Origin: Corylus avellana
Taxonomy: Eukaryota > Streptophyta > Magnoliopsida > Fagales > Betulaceae
DNA: 64,000 nt
Direction of reading: 5' to 3'
Assembly (NCBI RefSeq): GCF_901000735.1
Contig: NC_081545.1
Coordinates: forward strand, 15,522,963 to 15,586,962
Made by a program: the position numbers and the translations under genes
Shown: piece by piece, positions 50,542 through 63,224 of the stretch
Layout: each line of letters begins with the position of its first letter
Numbering within the stretch: the stretch's first letter is position 1
Notes under the pieces: generated by a model
Databases searched by the model: none
Told to the model about the DNA's origin: nothing
What the model saw: the letters and a program-made list of their open reading frames with translations, nothing else

Positions 50542-53385
50542 ATGGGAGTAAAGAAGATGGGTTTGATTTTTGCTTTCAGGCTTTTTGTTCTTCGATGGGC
50601 TGCTGCTTCGTACGGCAGCCGAAGACCACCATTATAGCTTCATTGTAAGTGTCCACTAGGCACTAGCTACGATGTTCACGTTATGTTTGCAACTTTGATA
50701 TATATAACGTTATGTAATTGTCCGTTTTGATTGCAGCTAAGGGAGTCGCTCGTGAATTTCACAAGGCTGTGTGGCCAAACAAAGAGCATGTTTACTGTAG
50801 AAATAGAAGGCTTACCCGAATGGCCTGGCCCTACGATTCGTGTTCGTAAAGGCGATACGGCATATATCAATGTTCACAATAATGGAGATTATAATGTCAC
50901 TATTCACTGGTACTAAAAACTCTCTCTCTCACTCTCTCTCTCTCTCTCCTGTAACTGCATAGTCTGCATGCTACGCGCGCAGTTTTTTAATTTTTTTTTT
51001 AGGGGGGGGGGGGTTGTGGGTGAATAATTTTTATATTTTCTAGGGAAAGAAAGAGTACATTTCACAATATACATGCAACGATCGATGGGAAGCTTTGGGT
51101 CGTAATGGAATTAATATATGCAATATTGATGAACTCGTGGATGATACCCATATCAGTCCTAAGGATTAACGTTATTTGTCCAAAACCATAATGATATATA
51201 TATGGTATGAAATTAAATGAAAATATCATGAAAACTAAAGAATAGTTTGGGCATGACATTAATTGACAAGCACGGAGTGAAGCAACCAAGAAATCCATGG
51301 TATGATGGTCCTGAGTACGTCACACAGATGCCCATTGAACCACAAACAAACTTAACTTATGAGGTTATATTTTCAGACGAAATGGAATACTTTGGTGGCA
51401 TGCCCATAGTGACTGGTCACGTGCCACAATCCATGGTGCCATTGTCATCAAGCCGCCAGAGGGAACCCCTTATCCATATGATACATAGCCCGATGGCGAG
51501 CACGAGCTTGTACTTAATTGGTATAGCTTAACTAATGGCTAGCTAGTTATAATATTGAAGATTCTCATATTTCCTTTAGAAAATTAAATGCCGAGTTTAT
51601 AGATGCATATTGAATTAATTAATTCTTCATTTAATTCTATTGTGCTGCAGGAGAATGGTACAATGGAGATGTCATGGAAAATATCGAAGAGGCCCTGAGA
51701 ACCGTTGTTGATCCAAAAATGTCAGATGGATATGCCATCAATGGCCTACTAGGACATTCAGATGCTTGCCCCGATGGTAAGATTATTAAACAATGAAATA
51801 TATGGTTTCCTGGTGGTTAAAAGTTAGTTAGCTAGTTTTCTCACGTCTATGAAATAAATTGCTTGTCTAATTCATATATTATATATCATATCATATATTG
51901 ATGTTGCAGATCCAAGTTATCCTGTATTAGTCGAACACGGCAAGACATATCTTCTCCGTATAGTGAATGCGGTGATGAATGAGGAAATGTTCTTTGGAAT
52001 CGCAGACCACGCGATAACAGTTGTGGGACAAGATGGTGCATACATTACTCCCATAACCGTCGATTACATAATGATAACCCCAGGACAAACAATGGACGTA
52101 TTGCTCACAGCAACCCAGGCACCCAGTTACTATTACATCGTTGCTACTCCTTTCATGGACCACAGTCTGCCTGCCCCATTTGACAAGAACAACACTTCAG
52201 CCATTCTTATGTATACAGGGGCTACTCCTCCGACCACTATTCTCTCTCCGTCCCTTCCTGATTCCGGCGACAGGGATGCTGCAAGCAACTTCACAAGTCA
52301 AATAAAGTCATGAACCTGGTTGATGTGCTGACAGACGACATCAAACGCATTTTGATAGCGGTTTCTGTAAACCGACTACCTTGCACCGATCCGAGGATTC
52401 GAGGCAATCTGCAAGCTTGAACAACATAAGTTTCCTCACCCCAACCACTGATATACTTCATTCATACTACTGGTACGTACCTACGACTGCACCACACTGT
52501 TTTTAGTTGTTTCTTGTTTTTCTGTTTCCTGAAGATCCCTTCCCACTTTAATTCTTTTAATTGGATTTTTATTAAAGTGTATAATTGCTAATTATCATCC
52601 ACAATTATTCACATGTGCAGACGGATTTTAGCTGATATGATTAGGATTTAGGGTGATATATTTATAATCGTTAAATGTTCCATAAATCATGCACGCACGC
52701 ACCTACTACCAAGCAACATGTACCTGGAGGCTGGAAGTATCACTAATTTGAATAATAACTCAATTGCTTATACCGAAAATAAACTACTTTTAAAATCTTT
52801 ATGCTTATGCATTGGCTTACCTTTGGACAAAGATTTCCCGGCTATGCCGCCCGTGCAGTTTGACTACACAGGAGATGAAGCGGCTAATTATGAACTCCCA
52901 AGCGTAGGAACCAAGGCACTTATAATAGATTATGGGACAAACGTCGAAATAGTGTTCCAAGGGACTAATGTTGGGAATACAGAGAATCATCCGATGCATC
53001 TTCATGGTTATAGCTTCTTTTTGGTTGGGACGGGTGATGGCAATTGGGACCGTGACGATATTACAAATTACAATACGACATATGCACCGGCAGTTAACAC
53101 CATCGGAGTTCCTAAGAATGGATGGGCTGCCATTAGATTCAAAGCCGATAATCCTGGTACTACCTCTCTCTCTCTCTCTTTTGTCTTTATCTCCCAGCCC
53201 ACTATATATATATATATTTGTGAATGACATGGCGATGTTTCTCAGGCGTTTGGTTTAAGCACTGTCATTTGGAACGACATTCGAGTTGGGGTATGAGCGG
53301 TGTTATCATTGTGCAGAATGGGGACAGCCCTGACGAAAGCATTCTGCTACCCCCGCCTAATTTCCCAGCTTGTCCTCCTAAATAG
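50542..53385 (+). pseudogene. Laccase B, seven exons, decayed
   Basis: Exons: 50542-50644, 50737-50909, 51270-51520, 51651-51776, 51910-52472, 52813-53156, 53246-53385 (stop TAG). Recognisable: [68 protein letters not shown]. Damage: a T-run length change shifts the signal peptide frame in exon 1; exon 3 is frameshifted before WWHAHSDW and has a TAG; exon 5 has a TGA after FTSQIKS and further shifts. The exon 3 acceptor looks altered (acaag where cag|g is expected) and the exon 6 acceptor reads gcat where the relic at 30994 keeps gcag. VWFWHCH is VWFKHCH. It is related to A and C but is its own lineage. Confidence 0.92.
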
Positions 53386-54084
53386 TTATGAAAAGATTGT
53401 GCTTCATCCTTCAATGTCATCTACGAAATCAACCTTTAATTTCAATGTCGTTTTTTTATGATTTGAGCAGTCGTTTGAATTGTTTCCTGTTTTTGTTCTT
53501 GTTGTTTTCCTCCTTGTGAGCATTGATTCGTAGACACTTGAATAAAATAACTTTGGAAATCCTCTCTCTGTTGATCTTATATTCAAAATTTTCTCTTTTC
53601 ATCGCTAAGCTACATATAATAGAGGGGTGTCCCTTAGTCGCACGAGCAATACTCTTTCTTTCAACTGTTTAGGTTGAAAGAGGTAAAATAAAGTGAATAA
53701 AAATAGAAAGTAAATAATTCATTGAGTAAAACATTTAAATAGAGTACTACAACGAAAATTCATACTCCTAAAAACAAAGACCCACTTAATTACTATTAGA
53801 ATAACACGGGCCATTAAGTAACTAAAATTAAAGGACTCAACGAGCAACATGATAAACTAACAAATAGATAATGCTCACTAGAACTAGGAACACAGACACA
53901 CTACTCATGTAGAAAAGTGTGAGTTCTATAAGTTTAATGACTAGTTTTTGGAAAGTTGTATGAAAAAAGAAAGCACAGAAGAAAATCGTTTAGACTTTCT
54001 CTTTTATCAATGTGACACAATGGCCGTCTCGAGTATATATATATATTATAACGTTTCCTAATTCGGGTTGGAGTAGGTAATATT
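53386..54084. other. 3' flank of laccase B, no gene seen
   Basis: AT-rich, with no coding sequence or inverted-end element that I can support up to the hAT-like terminus at 54085. Confidence 0.5.
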
Positions 54085-54519
54085 CAGGGGCGGAACTACG
54101 TACAACAATAGGGGGACGAATGTCCCCCCAAAGTTTTTGAAATTTTCATTAAAGTAGATATATTTTATATATTTACTCCTTAAATTTAGAAATTTGTCCC
54201 CTCAAATTAATTTTTTACTCTATTGTGTTTATCTGCAGCAAGGCTTTCTCTTTCTCTTAAACTTTTTCTCTCTCACACTATACTCAAAGACTTTCTCAGT
54301 TCTCTTTCTCTCAAACTCTCTCTCTTGGACCAGACTCTATCTCTCTTAGACTAGAAAAGTCTTACCGATGGGCCATGATTTGTTGTGTCCTGTCACCTGT
54401 GTCTTGCAGTTCATCTGAGTGAGAAGTCTTGTTGTTGATCTCATTTCTCAACAAAGAGCTGCGCGCAGGCTGCTCATCTCATTTCATTTCGAATTCTTGA
54501 AGGAAGTCTTGAAGGATTG

Positions 54520-54561
<42 letters not shown>

Positions 54562-55446
54562 CATTAAAAGGCACACTTGCAAATTGCAAGTTGCAATCTT
54601 GCGGAATGCAGAGATTCCTTGCTATTAGCCTACGTCCTATGTGGACTGCATGGGATAGAACTTAGTGGCCAAGTAGGTCGGGGGGTGTGTTAGTGGCTTA
54701 ATTGATGAATTAGAAAAATAAATAAATAAATAATAAATATTAGCTTTGTGGGTATGGGTTGTATCATACTATCACGTGTGGCTTAGTTCCTAAATATTAA
54801 TCGAATTTGAGATTTGATCATAATTCATATTAAAATTAACATTTGACGACTTATCTTTATTATTGGAAATTTGCAGCATTGTTTTGGAGCGTATTGTTGT
54901 TGGGAGCAAATTTGCAGCATTTTTTTGGAGCAGTATTGATAGTATTGTTGTTGGGGGCTTCAAGATATTTTGTTAGGAGAAACAATTCACACTCGAACAT
55001 ACCATTTTTCTTAAATTCTATAGATTGTGCTTAGTTTATATTGCTAATAATTTATGTTTTTGTGTTTTTGAAATGCATAAGATTAAGATTTTGAATAAGT
55101 ATTTACTGTATTTTGATGTAGAAAAATTAAACAAGTTTTATTTTTAGCTTTCATTGTTGTTAATTAACTTAAATATTTGATGGGTTTAGATTCATTAATT
55201 TATTTGGCATTCTTTCATTTGTTAGTGGTAATAAGAAAACTATAATAAAATTTTAACAAAAATGACTTGTGATTTACTATGAAATTATATCTTACCATAT
55301 GTATCTATGTATTCCGTAGGTGTTATTATGGTCATGCCCAGGTAGGATAGCCACAATTAGTCTCTTCGACCTAACCTTTTAATTAGAAAAAAAAAAAAAA
55401 AAAAAAAAATTCATCCCCCACACTCAAAATCCTGGTTCCACCCCTG
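54085..55446. mobile_element. hAT-like non-autonomous element
   Basis: A 1362-bp stretch between inverted ends caggggcggaacta and the complement of tggttccacccctg. It has the style of plant hAT/TTF-type elements: ggggggacgaatgtcc near the start, then a CT-rich leader, then a poly-A/T region and tcatcccccacac before the end. The adjacent 8-bp flanks do not match, so the boundaries or element type remain tentative. A (TA)n tract occupies 54522-54557. No transposase frame is present. Confidence 0.55.
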
Positions 55447-55457
55447 CCAGGCCACCT

Positions 55458-55503
55458 TTTTTTTTTTTTTTTAATCAAATACGGGAAAAGGTTACAAGGG
55501 TCT
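55458..55503 (-). mobile_element. 46-bp retroposed scrap with 9-bp flanking repeats
   Basis: A poly-T run, then aatcaaatacgggaaaagg, bounded by aggccacct at 55449-55457 and 55504-55512. It looks like a very short target-primed insertion on the minus strand. Confidence 0.5.
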
Positions 55504-57279
55504 AGGCCACCTATTTATTCTAGTGGAATTAGGATAAAAGACAATTATTGACTAAAGGATGACATAAATCTACTAGTGCTACTATGAAAATAAACTCTTT
55601 CTGCCAATTGATCTCTCCGCATGTAGATAGTCTTCATGTAACTCAAGTCCTGACCAAAAACACGACAATAAACATAACATGGTTGTAGATAATGAACTCT
55701 GTACTCCATCATATTCTGTATCTATGACCCAATTAAGTAGTAAAAGCTAAATAGAACTACAGAACCTAATCAAGTCTTGTTTGGTTCGGCATAACTTCTT
55801 CATCCGACCCATCGTTGTTTTGTATCCAAGATTTTAAGGGAACTTTACAAGAAGGCATGTAAGCAGGGGGCTGGCGGATGCTTGTCTCACTAGTGGGCCC
55901 ATTCTTTACTATAAATGCAGTGTTCATACCCCAACTCAGATGTCGATCAAAATGACAATGCCAAAACCACACACCTGCGAAAAATCATTCAATGTATTAA
56001 ATAATCAAAGGAATTTGAAAAAAGAACAAGAAACATGCAAACAACAAGAGTAGAAATACCTGGATTATTTGCAACAAATCTGATGGCAAGCCATCCCTTC
56101 TTAGGAACTCCAAAGGTATTCAATTCTGGATGATCAACTAAATTAAACCCTTTTGGATCTGTCTCATTATCAAAATTACCAAAACCTGTTCCAATTATAT
56201 AGAAGCTATATCCATGCAAATGCATTGGATGATTTACCGAGCCTTTTAGCACGCCAGTCCCTTGAAAAACTATCTCCACTGCCTCACCATAGTTCAACAC
56301 CTTCACCTTGGTCCCTTGCCTTGTTAATACAATGTTTTCGGCCGTCATTTCATCATCTGTAAAGTTATAGAATGAAGGGGGGTAGTCGGGAAAGTCTGTG
56401 GTGTAAACTCCATTGATATTCCTGCACAATAGGTTTAGGCTTGATCATATTTTTAAACAAATTAACCGGCATATATATATATATATATTTGTTAGCAATG
56501 ATACAATATTTGCGAAATGAGGAACAACCTGTAGTAGGCATGTAGCACGTCAGTACTTGGGTTGACCCAACTTATCTTATTTAAAGTTGAAACCAATGTT
56601 TCATTATCATGCGCTCTCGTACAGATTGGACAGTAGAGCAAATTCATGGAAACTGTAATATACATTCTCTCAGTTATGTTGAGGGGGACATTTACTGGGT
56701 GGTCTTTGTTTGCTAAGCTCCTTATACGACTGGTGAAGGTCAAGGCAGCCGTGAAGTCCAAGTAAAGAGGAAGTGCACTTGGAAAGGAAGGAGATGATGG
56801 GATAGTATAATTGCCTTTGTACTGTAGAATTGCAGTTGTATTGACATGGTCAAATCCGGTAACAGAGGCGTCTTCGCTTGAGTATTGTCTAGTAGCCATA
56901 TAATAGTGGCTGAGAGGCTGGTTTGTTGTGAGCAAGACATCCATTGTTTGTCCCGGGCTTTTCATGATGTATTCTGTGGAAATGGGTTTGATATAATGTG
57001 CATCCATCCCAACAACTGTGAGATTGTGTTCAGCAACTGCAAGGAAGAGTTCTGCATTCATCACTGCATTGACTACACGGAAAAGATAGGTTTTCCCATA
57101 ATCAACCATCCAACGATGTGTCGTTCCTGCAATTATTAATTAAGATGGTCGTCGAATCTTAGTCCAACGGCTAATTTGAAAGATGAAAAATACTACAATT
57201 AATTTTATTAGGCAACAAAATATATATATATATTACAATTTTATTCTTCTTTATTCTTTATGTTCGAATATAAATTAAA

Positions 57280-58161
57280 GGGAAAATGTATGATAAATCC
57301 TTTAGTCAGCCATTCAAAATTTTAATATCCTTAAGTTCTTTTTTTCGAAAATTTAGTTCCTGGATCAATTGAAATGACAATAAAATCTTTGCCGTTAAAA
57401 TCTTTTAACAGACGTTAAAGAAATTCAAAACGCATCTGTTTTACTCCATTAAAATATTAATTTTTTTAATTAATTTAGTTTAAAAAATTAAATCTATAAA
57501 ATAAAAAATAAAAAATAAAGGGTGGCCAGGGGGGTGCCCAGGCCCACCCGTGAGGAGGTTAAGGAGGTGGCTGTGAGACCTCCCATCTCAGATGGCTGCA
57601 TGCAGGAAACACCCCAAGTGAGGGTAGGCAGCGGAACCACCCTCGGGGTGACTCCACTTGATGAGCCACCCGTGAGGACAGGGTGACCCATGAAGCCACC
57701 CACGACCCCGTGAGATGGCGCGGTTTCCACCAAGTAAGGCTGGAAAGGGGTAGCCGCCGGCCTGTAAAGGGAGATTCGAGCAGAACACCCCGTAGGATGG
57801 AAGTGCCGGAACGACCCGCACGGTGGAAATAGAACCGCTGACTCGCTTCAGGAATTTGACGCCGGCTCACCACTGAGATTTTGGTATTTGCAATGGGGTT
57901 AATTTGGTGGCAGGGGGGTGGCGGCGACCCACTTAATTTTTTTTTTTTGAATTTATTTTTTAAATTAAATTAATAAAAAAATTAATATTTTAATAGAGCA
58001 AAATGGTGCGTTTTGAATTCTTTAACGTCTGTTAAAAAATTTTAACGGCAAGGATTTTATTGTCATTTCAATTTATCCAGAGACTAAATTTTCGAAAAAA
58101 AAAAACTTAAGGATATTAAAATTTTGAAAGGCTGACTCAAGGATTTATCATACATTTTTCC
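57280..58161. mobile_element. Mutator-like element with long inverted repeats and a GC-rich core
   Basis: An 882-bp element with ends gggaaaatgtatgataaatc / gatttatcatacatttttcc and a perfect 9-bp duplication taaattaaa (57271-57279, 58162-58170). The inverted repeats extend about 200 bp each. The core, 57525-57960, is GC-rich with overlapping minus frames of 77-104 codons and no recognisable family. It could be captured host DNA, as in Pack-MULEs, but I cannot name a source. It lies in the laccase C intron between exons 4 and 5. Confidence 0.88.
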
Positions 58162-58259
58162 TAAATTAAATTATTAAATTCATTTATTTCTATTTTTTAT
58201 TCTACCTAAGCAGCTAAGTTGCTAAAGACATACTCTCGGAGCAAGGACAAAAATCTCCT

Positions 58260-59076
58260 TGAAAAAATTCTAAACAGATAAATATCACAATTTTATGCGG
58301 AATTAACGGATATTTATCAAAGCAAACAATCACCAAAATATAAACAATCACACACAAAGATTTTGGTGACAAAGAGGAAACCTTTTAGAAAAGGTTCTAA
58401 AAGTAAAACCTCTCCGGGGCAGCCAAACCCAGGAAATCACTATCCAAAGATTATCCAGAGATTACAGATACTAGGAACACTTACAACCCTTTGCAAGACC
58501 TTGACTCTGTAAGATCGACAAGCCTTCAACTTGTCTCCTCGCTCACAATCTTCTTCAACGTGATTCTCCTTTATCGGACCTTTCCGATAAACTTCAATTA
58601 AGCACACAATCAAAACTAACACAAATTCTCTAAGAGGAATCAATTTGGCTCACAACAAAATAATCACTCAAGCACAGCCTCACACAAACTCTCTGGGGGT
58701 GAAAATTCGTATTCTACAGATCTATAGAAATCTATATATATAATACCAAGACCCCTAGTCTAATTAGGACTCAATTACATTTAAATTAAACCTAGCCTAG
58801 TCTAATTAGGACTCAATTACATTTAAATTAAACCTAGCAGACTACGGGCCGTCTGGACTGTAAATGGGCTCGTCCGGACAGGCTCTAGGGCAACATCGCT
58901 TTCTCCGTTCTTTTGGCGCGGCGTGTTCGGACGGACTTGCAGACGGGGTTGCAGACGAGGCACTCGGCAGAAATCCCGTCCGGACGGCTATGAGTCCCAT
59001 CCGGACGCCATAGAGATTTGGCACACTTTGAATCCATTTTGATCACCGAACATTTAGCCAATAATTAAAACTAACA
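58260..59076 (-). repeat. 3' LTR of the gag-only element
   Basis: 817 bp, the same length as its partner, with roughly 3% visible differences. Both contain a 55-bp direct duplication (cctagtctaattaggactc and following, twice) at about 58755-58833. Confidence 0.93.
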
Positions 59077-60089
59077 AACTCCCCCTTTGGCAATTTCAGG
59101 GACAAAATCAATTGGACGAGTCACCATCCTCTCCCCAATTTTATACTCCCCCTTTTTGTCACAAATTGACAAAAGGTATCATGTTTCCTGAAACACTCAA
59201 CACAAAAACATCAAGGCATATGTGGAATAGGAAAAACAATAACCAAACACTCATGATCACATATATGAAAAGACATGAAGAATTTGTGTGTAAGCCATCC
59301 AAAGAGAAAAATTTTCAACTTACAAAATGAGGAGAAAGTTTCACCATCATGAGGTTTTGACAAGTATATCAAATCAAAAGTCAAACCTTATCATACTAGG
59401 GCCTAGCTACTCTCATCCTATACATTTCTCTTTGTAAAACATTTTGCACAAGTTTGACACAGTGAAATAAATTCCTTTTGGAACATAATTTTTTGATTTT
59501 ATTTATTTCACTATTTTGTTTATTTTTCTCTTTGAAAAAGTGTCCTTAAACTTTTGGTGCTTATCACAAAAGAGAAAGCAGGAATTTTTAAGCCCTAGGT
59601 TCAACTAGCATATGGTCAATTTGAAAAATATGACTAGTTAAGAACCGCATATGGTTACCTAACAGACCTCACAAATAAAGTGAAACAAAACCTCAATTTA
59701 AGCTTAAATGTGCACAAGAGATAAAGCATAGGCAAAATGTACCACATAAGCTCAAGTTTTAGGTAACTACAAAAACAAGTCCATTGACACAAATTTTCAT
59801 CTCATGCATATTAAGAACATTCCAAGACACAAGGAATTAAATTCATAAAAAGCAACATGAGAAATTAAGGAACTATCTAGGTGCATAGAACAAAATAAAG
59901 AAAAAAAAAAAAACAACCAAAGTAAAATATTTTTGTCTTTTTGTTATTTTTCACAAAAGAAATGCACACAAACAAAACACAATTTCAAAACAAAATAAAA
60001 CAAAAATGCAAGGAAACAAGAAAAACAACATGCTCTAGGATATGCAAAGATATGCAAGAAAATCAATCCTAGGCATTTGGGTGACTCAC
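59077..60089. other. Non-coding internal region of the gag-only element
   Basis: About 1 kb between gag and the polypurine tract where pol would normally lie. It is AT-rich, with only a 72-codon antisense frame (59112-59330) lacking any pol motif. Confidence 0.7.
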
Positions 60090-61818
60090 CTAACATAAGG
60101 TGAGATCATCACCACTCCCCCTTAAGGGGTGAATGGTATCATCCTTTCTAACCCAAACTTGAGAAATCTTAGGTCTAGACTTATGACTTTGCTCAACCTT
60201 ATCTAGCCTAGATAACACTTCTCTCATCATTATGATCAAACCTTCACTTTCTTTCCTAGAATAGGAATTTTCATTTATATGCACATGAGTTTCAAATTAA
60301 AACAGTGAGGTCGAATGTGACCCTCTTTGCCACAGTGATGACATGTAGAGATAAACCTTTGAGAAGGTAATTTCCTAAGAGGATGCACGACTCTAGGTGT
60401 AGGGTAAGATGCATGAGGCTCAATGTAGATTTTCTTACCTTTCTTACCTTGAGGAGTCGGAGCAACTACTTGCTTTTCTTCACTTGAAGATTCTTCTACT
60501 TTCACTGGTTTAACAAAAACAGTTTTTGAAGTAGAAGCACGATTAGAAGACAAAGAACCAGTCTTATCAAATCTTAAGCCAGATCTGTCGCTAGAATGCT
60601 TTTGAATATACAACATTTTATCAAGCTTTTCACTAGAGAATTTACTCAAATGATTTCTAGATGCAATCAGATCATTTTGAAGGGATTTATTTTTAGCAAT
60701 TAACACATGATTTTCAGATTTGAGAGTATTGTAAACAACATGTGAATTACTCAAAGATTTCAACAAATTATCCATTTCAATCTCAAGATTCTTAAAATCC
60801 TTAACAATTTTCAAGTTAGTATTTCTAAGCATAGAAAACTTTTCCATTAAATTGTTAAAGGAGTTTTGAAGATCATTAACCCTATTTGATTCATTATCAA
60901 AGGCTGACTGAACATCTGATTGATTAGAATCATCAGAATCATAGGATGCAACAAAAGCCATATAATTAGGAGTTTCTTCCTCATCGGTGTCACTCAAGGT
61001 AATATTGAAGGGTTTTGGTCTTTTAGCTTATTACTCTTGAGATTAGCACAATTATTGTGAACATAACCATAGCCAGAACACTCATAACATTTTGGACCAC
61101 GTGGGTCTCTTTCATTTCTTTCTTGAGTACTTCCTTTTTGTTTTCCAAATCTCTTGGAAATTCTATGTTCATTCTTATAAAACTTTCTAGCTATCAAGGC
61201 AAGTTCCTCATCATCTGGTGATTCCTCATCAGATAACTCATCAGAGTTCTTCCTAAGAGTTCTAAGGGAAAGATCCTTATTTTTCCTAAGTTGAGGCAAA
61301 GAAAACTCTTAAGTTTGAAGGGCACCAACTAACTCTTCTATCCTTATGGTTTCCAGATTAGTGCATGACTCAATGGCTGTTACCTTCATTCTGAATCTTT
61401 CAGGGAGTGATCTCCTGATCTTTCTAATAATCTTAGTGTCAGAAACTTTCTTTCCTAGATTTATCATGAAATTTCTAATTTCACTAAGTTTACCAAAGAA
61501 ATCATTAAATGTCTTATCCTCTAACATTTTAATTTTCTCAAACTTAGAAACTAACATTTGAAGTTTTGAAGCTTTAACAAGATTTGTTCCTTCATAAGTA
61601 GTTTCTAGGATCTCCCATTCATCTTTGGCACTATCACAATTTGAAATTCTGGAGAACTCAGTTTGTGAAATTGCCAAGCATAGAGCATTCATAGCTTTGT
61701 CATTTGCCATACAAGTTTGTTTTTCAACATTAGACCATTCAGCTGTCGGCTTATCTGGAGCTTTAAATCCAGATTCAATGACATGCCAAACGTCTATAGA
61801 TTTTAAGAAAAATCTCAT
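60090..61818 (-). pseudogene. Gag of the LTR element (UBN2-type, two zinc knuckles), interrupted
   Basis: Segments: 61818-61309 with a UBN2/DUF4219-like Copia gag domain (IDVWHVIESGF, AKDEWEILETTYEGT, LPERFRMKVTAIES); a TAA; 61299-60994 with a charged linker and a degenerate knuckle (CYECSGYGYVHNNC); a frameshift; 60997-60275 with an acidic and coiled-coil part ending in a knuckle CHHCGKEGHIRPHC; then 60284-60090 ending QVWVRKDDTIHPLRGSG. Gag packages the RNA into particles. The breaks make this copy non-functional for a full-length gag. Confidence 0.88.
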
Positions 61819-61954
61819 ACGGAACTTTCAAAAGCCATAATTTGATCCATCAAAATTAGGCACAGTGTTAAGGGTTTGAGACATCTTAAACAAGAAACAA
61901 AGATCACACTCAGGAATTTAATCCTTCATGGAGTGAATACACTCTGATACCAAT

Positions 61955-62771
61955 TGAAAAAACTCTAAACAGATAAATATCACAATTTTATGCGGAATTA
62001 ACTGATATTTATCAAAGCAAACAATCACCAAAATATAAACAATCACACACAAAGATTTTGGTGACGAAGAGGAAACCTTTTAGAAAAGGTTCTAAAAGTA
62101 AAACCTCTCCGGGGCAGCCAAACCCAGGAAATCACTATCAAAAGATTATCCAGAGATTACAGACACTAGGAACACTTACAACCCTTTGCAAGACCTTGAC
62201 TCTGTAAGATCGACAAGCCTCCAACTTGTCTCCTCGCTCACAATCTTCTTCAACGTGATTATCCTTTATCGGACCCTTCCGATAGACTTCAATTAAGCAC
62301 ACAATCAAAGCTAACACAAATCCTCTAAGAGGAATAAATTTGGTTCACAACAAAATAATCACTCAAGCACAGCCTCACACGAACTCTCTGAGGGTGAAAA
62401 TTCGTATTCTACAGATCTGTAGAGATCTATATATATAATACCAAGACCCCTAGTCTAATTAGGACTCAATTACATTTAAATTAAACCTAGCCTAGTCTAA
62501 TTAGGACTCAATTACATTTAAATTAAACCTAGCAGACTACGGGCCGTCTGGACCATAAATGGGCTCGTCCGGACGAGCTCTAGGGCAACATCGCTTTCTC
62601 CGTTCTTTTGGCGCGGCCTGTTCGGACGGACTTGCAGACGGGGTTGCAGGCGAGGCTCTCGAGAGAAATCCCGTCCGGACGGCTATGAGTCCCGTCCGGA
62701 CGCCATAGAGATTTGGCACACTTCGAATCCATTTTGATCACCGAACATTTAACCAATAATTAAAACTAACA
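61955..62771 (-). repeat. 5' LTR of the gag-only element
   Basis: 817 bp, including the same internal direct duplication (about 62450-62531) and a GC-rich block with ccgtccggacgg-type palindromes near 62669-62705. A tatatata motif at about 62430 may be its TATA box. Confidence 0.93.
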
Positions 62772-63224
62772 CTCCTGGTTCACCGTTTATGGTATTAGCA
62801 ACAGAATGTGGCAAGTCATCACCGGTTTCTATGGCCTCATCCACCAATTCCTTCAAATTTCCATCGTACCAGGCCGCTACATGTTCAACAAAACTGAATT
62901 ACGTGTACTGCCTTTTTGCTTTAGTCACAAAGTTTTATTCACCTCATAAGTAGATAGAAAGACGTGTATATTTGCATACCGAGCACAACGATCTCTTCTT
63001 CGTCCGGCTTGGCAAATGGATAGGTAGATCCAACAGGCGGCAAGATAACTATGGCGCAATGAACTGTGGCACGTGTCCAATCGCTATGAGCATGCCACCA
63101 AAGGGTTCCTTCCTCGTCAGAAAATATTACCTCATACGTGAAGTTTGATCCAGGTTCAATGGGACATTGTGTAATGTATTCTGAACCGTCTGACCACGGA
63201 TTTCTTGGTTTCTTCACACCGTGC

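Larger units (their letters stand above)
58260..62771 (-). mobile_element. Gag-only, non-autonomous Copia-type LTR retrotransposon in laccase C
   Basis: A 4512-bp element with two 817-bp LTRs (58260-59076, 61955-62771), tg...ca ends, and a perfect 5-bp duplication ctcct (58255-58259, 62772-62776). On the minus strand a Met-tRNA primer site (ttggtatcagagtg) follows the 5' LTR and a polypurine tract (aaagggggag) precedes the 3' LTR. The interior encodes only gag; protease, integrase, reverse transcriptase and RNase H are all absent. It would need proteins from another Copia element to move. Confidence 0.95.
55766..63224 (-). pseudogene. Laccase C, exons 3-7; exon 4 split by an LTR retrotransposon
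   Basis: Minus-strand exons: 3 at 63224-62980; 4 at 62876-62772 plus 58259-58234 (interrupted); 5 at 57126-56529; 6 at 56421-56060; 7 at 55974-55766 (stop at 55766-55768). Apart from the insertion every exon is open and in phase. [55 protein letters not shown] and VWFWHCHFDRH keep the copper ligands. Removing one copy of the 5-bp duplication makes exon 4 126 nt, the same as in laccase A, so disruption is recent. The intron between exons 4 and 5 also carries a Mutator element. Exons 1-2 are not seen before the window ends and may lie to the right. Confidence 0.93.

Noticed and set aside
52817..53230. 137-codon minus frame opposite laccase B exon 6
   Set aside because: It is the antisense of a recognisable laccase exon. 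A similar antisense frame appears at 30799-31002 only because that is a copy of the same exon.
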